DNA of 64,000 nucleotides. Origin: Ardenticatenaceae bacterium (lineage in GTDB: Bacteria > Chloroflexota > Anaerolineae > Promineifilales > Promineifilaceae). The stretch spans positions 26,917 through 90,916 of the forward strand of contig JACKCD010000026.1 in NCBI GenBank assembly GCA_020634215.1, written 5' to 3'. Positions 18,079-24,602 of the stretch are shown here, piece by piece (within the stretch, counting starts at the first letter, position 1; each line of letters begins with the position of its first letter). The notes beneath the pieces are model-generated. The model was not told the DNA's origin. It did not search any database and was given only the letters and a program-made list of their open reading frames with translations. Position numbers and translations under genes: made by a program.

Positions 18079-18737
18079 TCAGGGTCGAGGTCAAATTTAG
18101 GCCAAAGACGCTGAATCAGCCGATTCGGGTCAAGGTTAATGCGCTCAATAAAAGCATGACAGGCATCAGCTAAGGCCGAAAGTGAAGGATGACAATACCG
18201 CTGCGTCACCTCTTCCCGCATCCACTTCCAAAGCCCTTCAATTGGGTTGAGGTCTGGACTGTAGGCTGGCAAGCGAATCAATTCAACCCCAAGTTGGTCA
18301 GCAGTTGTGGCAACCAAGTGGGAACGATGCCACGGTGCGCCATCCATGATGATATAAACGGTTTGCTTGCTTTCGCCAAGCCACTCGGATAATGCTTGCA
18401 AGAACGCGACCGTGTTATCGCTGTTGCAGCGACCGTTTTGCCAAAGGAAGCACTGACCTTGGGTAAAATCGTAGGCACCATACCAATTGAGTTTGGCTGA
18501 GAGTCCAGGGGACTGGCTGGGCACCCAGTCGGCCTGACCCTTGGTTGACCAACTGTAGCCTAAATCCATATCCTGATGGAGATGAACCTCGTCAATGTAG
18601 ATTAGACGAGCTTTATCAGCACACATGGCAACGAACAAATCCTCCAACTGCGCCGCATACGCCGCTCTTTGCTCTGGGTTTGCCTTGGCAAGCAGTTTTT
18701 TGCACTTTTTCCAACTGAGGCCTGCTTGTTGCAACAT
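18051..18737 (-). CDS. IS630-type transposase, DDE part (second frame)
   Basis: 228 residues from the first ATG, but the frame is open upstream to about 18895 and reads SEQEAEITECVRTASP there, continuing the first frame's protein. DDE_3 motifs are present: first Asp in LIYIDEVHLHQD, second in IIMDGAPWH, and the Glu in LPAYSPDLNPIEGLWKWM. The C-terminus runs almost to the left inverted repeat. Expression as a fusion needs a -1 shift near 18885-18897. Confidence 0.9.
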   Translation of the reverse strand: MLQQAGLSWKKCKKLLAKANPEQRAAYAAQLEDLFVAMCADKARLIYIDEVHLHQDMDLGYSWSTKGQADWVPSQSPGLSAKLNWYGAYDFTQGQCFLWQNGRCNSDNTVAFLQALSEWLGESKQTVYIIMDGAPWHRSHLVATTADQLGVELIRLPAYSPDLNPIEGLWKWMREEVTQRYCHPSLSALADACHAFIERINLDPNRLIQRLWPKFDLDPDYEKLLVSN

Positions 18738-18865
18738 GGTTCGAGCCTTACTCCGGCTGATTTTACTGCCGGTTTGTTGTTCGACCAGCTTGATGACCTT
18801 CTTTAATGTCCAACGATGTCCCGGCAGAGCGACCTCAGCGGGAGATGCGGTTCTGACGCACTCGG

Positions 18866-19147
18866 TTATTTCTGCTTCCTGCTCCGAGGTAAAAAGGGGG
18901 AGCGACCCCCATTATGCTTGTAAAGGATGCCTGTTGGTCCTTCGGCATTGTAGCGATGTACCCAACCCATGACCGTCTGGTCATCCCGCCCAATGGCACG
19001 CGCCCATTGTGTGGCATTCGTATGTTGGCTACCTATTTCGTACAACGCCTGGAATCGTTCGCGGCTTCTGGGGTGTTCAGCGGTCACCGCTAATTTTTGC
19101 AGGTCTGATAGGGTCTGATTCCATTTTGCACAATCTGGTCTTAACAT
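18866..19147 (-). CDS. IS630-type transposase, helix-turn-helix part (first frame)
   Basis: 93 residues with a helix-turn-helix DNA-binding region (ERFQALYEIG... TQWARAIGRDDQTVMGWVHRY) that recognises the inverted repeats. It ends after YKHNGGRSPF, where the related single-frame transposases continue with a linker. The continuation exists one base back in the -1 frame. The switch point on the minus strand is a run of five C then five T, directly preceded by a GGGGG/CCCCC stem. Confidence 0.88.
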   Translation of the reverse strand: MLRPDCAKWNQTLSDLQKLAVTAEHPRSRERFQALYEIGSQHTNATQWARAIGRDDQTVMGWVHRYNAEGPTGILYKHNGGRSPFLPRSRKQK

Positions 19148-19182
19148 GCGGCCTTTCTCACTTTGTTGTGTTTCCTGTTAGT

Positions 19183-19220
19183 TTACCAGAAACTATGGGT
19201 TACATTTAATTTTGAGTATA
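19183..19220 (+). repeat. right terminal inverted repeat of the IS element
   Basis: Ends TTTGAGTATA. Its reverse complement aligns to the left end at 18041-18078. It includes the right TA of the target duplication. Confidence 0.88.
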
Positions 19221-19292
19221 ATCCTAAATGGCGGGACAGAATCTCATATCCCGCCATCTTGATTTCTGCGTCTACCTTTATAGCTGTCATCA

Positions 19293-19727
19293 TTACAATC
19301 CTTGTTCAATGGCAAAGTCAATTGGATTCTTAACATGTATGCCCCCAATTGCCCCTGCTTTTTTCAAAATACCCTTGTCTACCGTTAGAAAATAATCACA
19401 TTCTAACATTTGGGCACATGCCAAATGCAACGCATCAAGCGGTCTAAGACCTACAGAACACAACTCGTCCATTGTCTTCAGAATAGCTGGCGTTTCAGAC
19501 ACAAACTTATCGGCTAGCATTTCCCATTTCTGGATCTCACTGCGGCGCTCGGCCAGCGGATTGGCGGCGTTTTCATAATCGAGGATGTATGACCAGCCTA
19601 AAGCATAATCACCAGCACGAATGGCGGCCTGAATATATAGTTTAGCTTCGGTTTCCAATCGTATAGTTAGGCTACTTTGGTCATCAAATGGCCGGTTGAA
19701 ACAGCAATTGTCCAAATATAAACGCAT
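19293..19727 (-). CDS. PIN-domain protein, probable type II toxin
   Basis: 144 residues. PIN domains are metal-dependent RNases with a cluster of acidic residues. Here these are Asp in RLYLDNCCFN, a Glu region in RRSEIQKWE, Asp in RPLDALHLACA and Asp in YFLTVDKGIL. The stop codon overlaps the start of the small partner gene (TAATG) that the insertion sequence interrupts. If the partner was the neutralising antitoxin, the toxin should now be mutated, silent, or held by the truncated partner; its own acidic set looks intact. AT content is higher than in neighbours and no AACGGCCGTT occurs, which suggests horizontal gain. Confidence 0.88.
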   Translation of the reverse strand: MRLYLDNCCFNRPFDDQSSLTIRLETEAKLYIQAAIRAGDYALGWSYILDYENAANPLAERRSEIQKWEMLADKFVSETPAILKTMDELCSVGLRPLDALHLACAQMLECDYFLTVDKGILKKAGAIGGIHVKNPIDFAIEQGL

Positions 19728-19845
19728 CTTCTACCTTCTTGCGTTGAAGCATTGGTGTCAAGGAGTACCCAGATGCCACCTTACAACGAGAACAGTATAT
19801 TGGCTAAAATTATTTTTAGCAATCACGGGTGGCTGTCATGAGTGC

Positions 19846-19889
19846 GTCTATCGCGTATTGCGTCCCCAAACGCGCAATACGCGATAGAC
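19846..19889. repeat. perfect 17-bp inverted repeat
   Basis: Arms GTCTATCGCGTATTGCG / CGCAATACGCGATAGAC with a 10-nt loop, immediately downstream of the lipoprotein gene's stop (19898). No T-run is present. It is probably an RNA 3'-end hairpin of the dispersed word-hairpin class. Confidence 0.85.
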
Positions 19890-19897
19890 TAGGACGG

Positions 19898-21742
19898 TTA
19901 GCGTGTGATGGATGCGCCGGTGTAAAGGGCGGGTGGGGCTTCACTGTCGTCGCTGCTGATGACAACGGCAACCTGGACAAAGTCGGGGGCATCGCTGGGG
20001 ATGGAGAGCGATAGCTCCCAGAAGCCAAAGTCACCGACGGTGGCGGTGCCTTCAGCAATGATAGCATTGTCGTCACTGCGGCTGAGGGTGACGGTGACTT
20101 CTTCGGCATTAACGGCCGTTCCCGCAATTCTCTCTGTCCGCCCCGCCTTGAGCACCATGTTGAACCCGGCTTCCAGCGAAATTCGGTTGGCGTTGGGGTC
20201 GTCGTCGGCCAGCACCGGCACCGACATGGCGGTGGCTGCCCATGCCCCATTGCCCATTTTGCCGGTGTAGACAATGGCGCAACTATCGTCGCCCTCGATG
20301 GCTTGCGGCAAGATGAGGACACCCGTCCAGCCAGTATCGCGGTCGGCGGCGGCGGGGGTGACGGTGAAGCTTTGTTGGGCGGCAAAGCGGCTACAGCCGT
20401 CTACCAGCAGACCGATAGTGATGGTGTTGTCAACCGGGTTGCGGACTTGGCCTTCAAAGTAGAGGGGGTAGCCAGAAACGGCCGTTTCTCCCACAATGGG
20501 TCGATAAAGCTGCACCACTGGTTCACCCGCCGCTCGTGGCATTGCTGCAATGGTAACGATTTCTAGCGGAACCGTGACGGATTCGCTGCCATTGATGATC
20601 AGCAGGCGAGCCGGGCCGGTGTACGCCGAGGGCACATCCATTGTCAGCGACCAGTTGCCGCTGCTGGGGGAGGTTTGTCCTACTGCCAGCGTCGTTTCCT
20701 CCGCCCAAAGCTGTGCTTCAACCAGATTGGTGTCGTTGATAGAACGGCCGTTAACCACCAGCGGTTGGCTCGGCTGGACTTGCCCATAAGCTAAGGGGTA
20801 ATCTACCGTCAAGGCTTCGGCCGACTCCGCTGGCGGCGCGGGGGCAACGTTCAGCGATTGTACCATCGCGTCAAGCAATGAGACCGCCGGGGTAAAGGTG
20901 GCATCATCGGCCGTGGTGAGAGCATCGGTGAGTTCGCTGTGGTAGGTGTCAATTTGCTCAATAAAGGCATCGTAGTCAAAGGTAGCGTTGTCAATTTCGT
21001 TGGGCAAATCAGCCTGGGCGATTGGCAGAATGGCGGATATGTAGGTTTGCTGGTCGCTGGTCAACCCCTGGAAGGTGTAGAACAATTCCCTGTTGGTGAT
21101 AGGGTAGGCGGCTTGGGCGTAGAAGGTCAGATAGGCCACGCCGCTGCCACCAGCAAAGTCGAGATAGTGAATGCGGGCGCGAATGACTTGGGCGGCACCG
21201 AAGATGGGTAGAAAGGGGAGTTCGTCGGTGGAGGTAGACGGCCGTTCCTGTAAAAGCTGGGTCAACGCCTCAATCCGTTCACTCGCTGCCACACTTAGGC
21301 TGGCGTAGTCACGCGCCGGATAGACCTCGATGTGGGGGTCTTGAAAGGTATCAGTGAGTGGATAGCCAACTAGCATGAAGCGGTCATAGGCTGGGTTGGT
21401 TGCCCAGGGAGGGGCATTGTCATCGGCTACATTGGCTGGCTCTTGTTCGATGATGATCTCACTGGCAAGGTCGTCATAGATAAAGCTGATACCATTGCTG
21501 GCAACGGCCGTTTCTTCAACCACGGTTGTTGTGGCGGTTGGTTCCGGGGTAGGAACGGCCGTTGGTTCCAGCGTTGGCTCTGTCGTTGGTGCGTCAGCAA
21601 CGGGTTCACTAGTGGGCGGGATGGTGGTGGGGCTGGGTTCGGTGGTGGCAGGAACGGCCGTTGGTAGCGGCGTGACCGGTGCTGGCTGGCCGCAGCTAAT
21701 GAGTAGCATAAGCAGCAAAATGGAAAAAAGTTTGGTTCGCAT
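19898..21742 (-). CDS. large Thr/Pro-rich lipoprotein with Ig-like C-terminal domains
   Basis: 614 residues. A lipobox signal peptide ends LLISCGQ, with Cys at about 17. It is followed by a Pro/Thr/Glu-rich stalk of about 60 residues, a central alpha/beta domain of about 220 residues (GYPLTDTFQDPHIEVYPARDY...), and two beta-rich segments. The last ones (PIVGETAVSGYPLYFEGQVRNPVDNTI) resemble Ig-like or Gmad2-type surface domains. It is probably anchored on the outer face of the membrane. I do not recognise a catalytic motif. It is monocistronic, with hairpins on both sides. Confidence 0.75.
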   Translation of the reverse strand: MRTKLFSILLLMLLISCGQPAPVTPLPTAVPATTEPSPTTIPPTSEPVADAPTTEPTLEPTAVPTPEPTATTTVVEETAVASNGISFIYDDLASEIIIEQEPANVADDNAPPWATNPAYDRFMLVGYPLTDTFQDPHIEVYPARDYASLSVAASERIEALTQLLQERPSTSTDELPFLPIFGAAQVIRARIHYLDFAGGSGVAYLTFYAQAAYPITNRELFYTFQGLTSDQQTYISAILPIAQADLPNEIDNATFDYDAFIEQIDTYHSELTDALTTADDATFTPAVSLLDAMVQSLNVAPAPPAESAEALTVDYPLAYGQVQPSQPLVVNGRSINDTNLVEAQLWAEETTLAVGQTSPSSGNWSLTMDVPSAYTGPARLLIINGSESVTVPLEIVTIAAMPRAAGEPVVQLYRPIVGETAVSGYPLYFEGQVRNPVDNTITIGLLVDGCSRFAAQQSFTVTPAAADRDTGWTGVLILPQAIEGDDSCAIVYTGKMGNGAWAATAMSVPVLADDDPNANRISLEAGFNMVLKAGRTERIAGTAVNAEEVTVTLSRSDDNAIIAEGTATVGDFGFWELSLSIPSDAPDFVQVAVVISSDDSEAPPALYTGASITR

Positions 21743-21908
21743 GTCAAATACCTCTGCGGAATAGTTGCTCCATAAAAAGAGCCGCTACCCAAAAGCAGCG
21801 GCTATCTGGTGTGTCTACCCAAAATTATACGCCAAAATGGATAGATAATGCTGGATTTTTAAACTACGTTTGGCCTACTGACTAACCTGGGCAAGCAAGA
21901 GCCAAAAA

Positions 21909-22016
21909 CGTTACAAAGAGCCTCACAGAGAAGTTACAGAGAGGCACAGAGAAAAAACGAGGTGTTTTCTCGCTTTCTCTGTGAAACTCTCCCCTATCTC
22001 TGTGTAACTCTGTGTC
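21909..22016. repeat. word-repeat hairpin (CACAGAG / CTCTGTG)
   Basis: The left arm repeats the words CACAGAG and TTACAGAG. After a short spacer the right arm repeats CTCTGTG and CTCTGTGTAA. The whole can fold into a long imperfect hairpin between two minus-strand genes. Confidence 0.75.
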
Positions 22017-22037
22017 ACTTCCCATTATGACGGGTGG

Positions 22038-22904
22038 TTAAAACGGCCGTTTTCCCATCATCGTAAACGTCATCGGCAGTTTCGTCTTGTCTGCGGCCGA
22101 CAGGTAGGGGAAGCTTACCCAATATTCATTGGGATATTCGCCCAGGTGGGTGACGGTTAGCCCCGCCCCTGTGAGCGCCTGAAAAATTTCTGCCAGCGTC
22201 CACAGTCGCTCATATTTGCGCGACTGCTGCTCGACGCCAATCTCTAAATCGCCGATGTAGGTTGGCCCCCACCCCTTGCCCGACTCGCTATGGCCGAAAT
22301 AGCTGCTGCCGGCCGCCTGGATCGTGTCAGCACCCTGGTCAAACAGCCATGAAGCAGGGTGGTCGTCCAAAATGTGGAAGGTGCCACCTGGTTTCAGCAG
22401 CCGATAAATGACAGCCGCCCAGCCGTGCAGGTCGTGGAGCCAGCAGAGTGCCCCTTGCCCGGTGTAAACCAAATCGGCAATGCCGTTGAGTTCGGTGGGG
22501 GTGTCGAGGATGTCACAGCGGAACCAGCGGGCGGGGGCGTTGAGGGCAGCGCTGGTTTGCCGGGCATTGGCGATGTGGACATCGGAAATGTCCACGCCAA
22601 TGACCTGCTTGACCCCTTCGTTCCAGAGCGAAAGCGTATCTTCGCCGGAAGCGCATTGCAGATGAACGGCCGTTTTACACCATTCCCCCAAATTGCCCAA
22701 ATTCGCCTTCTCCAGCGGATGCAAGCTGCTGCCGCCACCGCGCAAAAAGGCAATCGTCTGTGCCACCTTCTCGGTGTAGTGCGCCGCCCCCTCATTCCAT
22801 CCCGCCCGGTTTGACTCATGCCGCCGCCGTACCTCGGCCTTGTCAATTGCCAGCGGCTCCATTCGCCCCAGGTGATCGTCAATTTTGTGTTCGTCGTCTT
22901 GCAT
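22038..22904 (-). CDS. class I SAM-dependent methyltransferase
   Basis: 288 residues. The Rossmann methyltransferase core runs from about 80 to 200: motif I AVHLQCASGEDTLSLW (the usual Gly-rich loop is CASGED), motif II VIGVDIS, and motif IV LVYTGQGALCWLHDL. A C-terminal lid region includes YIGDLEIGVEQQSRKYERLWTL and ends WVSFPYLSAADKTKLPMTFTMMGKRPF. The last four residues come from a copy of the AACGGCCGTT palindrome. The substrate is unknown. It is monocistronic. Confidence 0.9.
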   Translation of the reverse strand: MQDDEHKIDDHLGRMEPLAIDKAEVRRRHESNRAGWNEGAAHYTEKVAQTIAFLRGGGSSLHPLEKANLGNLGEWCKTAVHLQCASGEDTLSLWNEGVKQVIGVDISDVHIANARQTSAALNAPARWFRCDILDTPTELNGIADLVYTGQGALCWLHDLHGWAAVIYRLLKPGGTFHILDDHPASWLFDQGADTIQAAGSSYFGHSESGKGWGPTYIGDLEIGVEQQSRKYERLWTLAEIFQALTGAGLTVTHLGEYPNEYWVSFPYLSAADKTKLPMTFTMMGKRPF

Positions 22905-23242
22905 GTCTGTATCTCAAAAAGGGTTGCTCTGTGTCATTCCCATAAGTTCAGGCAAGCCCACACCACGCCACCGCGCAGTGCGGGTCCAGGAATAGTTGCC
23001 AAGATTGTAATATGCGCTCATCATCTAGGATGATAGCGTGAGCGTTTCATTATGTCACACTTTGACAGTATAAGGAGGAAATAAATTGCGTTTTGGTTTG
23101 GTTCGGAATTGGGTTAATGGCAAGGGGTATTTAAAGACTAGGGAAGCTTGAGACTATAGCAAATTGTAAGGTGGGTTAGAAACGGCCGTTTTCCTTCAGC
23201 TCCAAGATCCCCTACATATGGAAAAATACAGCAGAGGTAAAA
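22905..23242. other. intergenic region between divergent genes
   Basis: No gene is supported in these 338 bases. They hold the promoters of two divergent genes, an intergenic AACGGCCGTT copy at 23181-23190, and no long repeat that I can see. Confidence 0.5.
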
Positions 23243-23650
23243 ATGCTAGAGGAAATCATTTCTGAGTTGGCACATTTAGCAGACCTTGAAACATATGCCT
23301 GTCGGGTTTGGAGATACCAGGCGGCTCATTCAGAGATGCTGATTCGTTTTCACAAGGAGCAAGAGTTTGATGAGAATAGTTTCTTTTTGTTATTCTCAAG
23401 GGTTGCTTATTTTGAAGGCCCTATGGTGTGGAAGGGGGTAGCCTTTTCTATTGGGGCATTTGAAGAGTGCAAACAAACATTGGCCCGACTAAGGATTTGG
23501 AAGGAGACGTGGTCTGATGAAATAATGAAAGATGTTTACAGATTGTACAAACTAGAGTTAGACGCAACCCAAGTGAGAATAATAGCTAGTCCAATGGTGG
23601 ATGTAGGAAATTGGTTCGATTTGCCCTTTACAGTACAACAGTCGTTTTAG
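23243..23650 (+). CDS. hypothetical protein
   Basis: 135 residues with an AGAGG ribosome site eight bases upstream of the ATG. Composition is AT-richer than the neighbours and rich in Phe, Trp and charged residues, suggesting a compact helical soluble protein (ELAHLADLETYACRVWRYQ, ARLRIWKETWSDEIMKDVYRLYKLEL). There is no signal peptide or membrane span and I do not recognise a family. It sits next to a VapBC pair in a stretch of accessory character, so it may be a cargo or immunity-type gene. Coding status is likely but not certain. Confidence 0.6.
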   Translation: MLEEIISELAHLADLETYACRVWRYQAAHSEMLIRFHKEQEFDENSFFLLFSRVAYFEGPMVWKGVAFSIGAFEECKQTLARLRIWKETWSDEIMKDVYRLYKLELDATQVRIIASPMVDVGNWFDLPFTVQQSF

Positions 23651-23717
23651 CCAAGACTTTTTGTGGGTCGGTTGGTAGATGGGGGAGAATGGTTTCACTA
23701 TATCCAGTCCATTTATT

Positions 23718-24116
23718 TCATTCCCAATCCTCAATGCTCAAGCCAGAAACGCGGCTGAATTCTCTGACATTGTGTGTTACAAGAGTCAGTTGATTTGCCA
23801 ATGCAATAGCGGCAATCATCAGGTCATTGGGTCCAATAGGTATACCTTGGGTCGCAAGGTTGGCCCGAATCTGGCCGTATTGCTCGGCTGCAGCATCATC
23901 AAAAGAAAAAGAACGCAATGGTGCTAAAAACCGTAGTTGATGCCCCAATGTTCGTTCTGGGTTTTGACTTCGTTGTGCCCCATAAAAAAGCTCGGCTTTC
24001 ACAACCGAACAAACTACTATCTCTTCTGGCGATTCTTGCTGCAAACGGCGCATAACTGGCTGCGATTGCCCGTTTAAGTAACGGATGCAAACATTGGTAT
24101 CCAATAGATAGGTCAT
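23718..24116 (-). CDS. vapC: VapC-type PIN-domain toxin
   Basis: 132 residues. Canonical VapC pattern: N-terminal YLLDTNVCIRYLNG with the first Asp, Glu in SVVKAELFYGAQRS, then the acidic centre PIGPNDLMIAAIALANQL and VTHNVREFSRVSGL, and C-terminal IEDW. VapC toxins cleave tRNA or rRNA. The start overlaps the antitoxin stop by four bases (ATGA), so the two are co-translated. Confidence 0.95.
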   Translation of the reverse strand: MTYLLDTNVCIRYLNGQSQPVMRRLQQESPEEIVVCSVVKAELFYGAQRSQNPERTLGHQLRFLAPLRSFSFDDAAAEQYGQIRANLATQGIPIGPNDLMIAAIALANQLTLVTHNVREFSRVSGLSIEDWE

Positions 24117-24334
24117 ATAATCTCTTCTCGCACCTCAAACGCATCTTGTTCGGGTCGTTCTATAGGGTCATGACGCAAGGCACCAAAAGTCTGGTCGAAA
24201 TAATGTAGCGGCCAGTCAGGATGTGGTGATACCTCTGCCAACGCCAAATTGCTTGCTAAAAACTGCATCAGGCGCAGCTTTTCTCGTTTATTTAATTTAT
24301 CTACTAAAGGGAGCAAATCCTCAGCAACACGCAT
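24113..24334 (-). CDS. VapB-like antitoxin
   Basis: 73 residues from the ATG at 24334 (AGAGG upstream); longer readings run into a palindrome copy and lack support. The N-terminal part is helical (RVAEDLLPLVDKLNKREKLRLMQFLASNLA), and the acidic C-terminal tail (PIERPEQDAFEVREEII) fits the toxin-wrapping segment of many antitoxins. No clear AbrB or RHH fold is visible, so the DNA-binding class is open. The role is inferred from its position and four-base overlap with vapC. Confidence 0.8.
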   Translation of the reverse strand: MRVAEDLLPLVDKLNKREKLRLMQFLASNLALAEVSPHPDWPLHYFDQTFGALRHDPIERPEQDAFEVREEII

Positions 24335-24438
24335 GGTAGCCTCTACAAATGAACAGTGAATCTTGGTTGTTACAGCAAACGGCCGTTTACCTAACCAACC
24401 CCCAGTATAAAACCAACCCACCCATTAGCCAAGACCTT

Positions 24439-24502
24439 CTCCGTGTCCTTCCGCGTCCTTCCGCGTCTAACACCCACCTAAACCTGACAAAAGGTGTCAG
24501 GT
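24439..24502. repeat. word repeats and 8-bp hairpin upstream of uvrA
   Basis: Tandem words GTCCTTCCGC are followed by a perfect hairpin ACCTGACA-AAAGG-TGTCAGGT at 24482-24502. Both are intergenic, in front of uvrA. Confidence 0.7.
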
Positions 24503-24602
24503 ATTACCCTTATCCTGTTGGTTAGCGGGGAAAGGGGAACTATGCTAAACTAATGTAGAACGCATGTTCAGCCAAAACAAACCTTTGGACAGGATAGGGC
24601 AA

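Larger units (their letters stand above)
18043..19218 (-). mobile_element. IS630/Tc1-mariner-type insertion sequence, about 1.18 kb
   Basis: Bounded by imperfect terminal inverted repeats and flanked on both sides by TA, the target duplicated by this family. It carries a two-frame transposase with an N-terminal helix-turn-helix and a C-terminal DDE domain, both on the minus strand. No AACGGCCGTT palindrome occurs inside it, although that motif is frequent in the host DNA, which fits recent arrival. It interrupts the small gene downstream of the PIN toxin. Ends and both frames look intact, so it may still be active if the frameshift is programmed. Confidence 0.92.
17870..19293 (-). pseudogene. 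small PIN-partner gene split by the IS630-type element
   Basis: Removing bases 18043-19218 plus one TA copy rejoins one frame of about 80 codons. The start is ATG at 19293/19290 (MTAIKVDAEIKMAGYEIL... encoded by 19221-19293) and the continuation is VEAERFIALIQREKF... encoded by 17870-18040. The junction codon TTA uses the duplicated TA. The ATG overlaps the PIN gene stop as TAATG, the coupling typical of toxin-antitoxin pairs, so this was probably the PIN protein's partner (antitoxin). The distal half can still be read from an ATG inside the insertion-sequence end (18076 or 18094) as a chimeric protein of about 68-74 residues. The reconstruction is seen directly; the antitoxin role is inference. 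Confidence 0.85.

Noticed and set aside
17870..18094. Independent 74-residue gene at the insertion sequence end
   Set aside because: Its first codons are insertion-sequence DNA and the rest is the 3' half of the disrupted gene.
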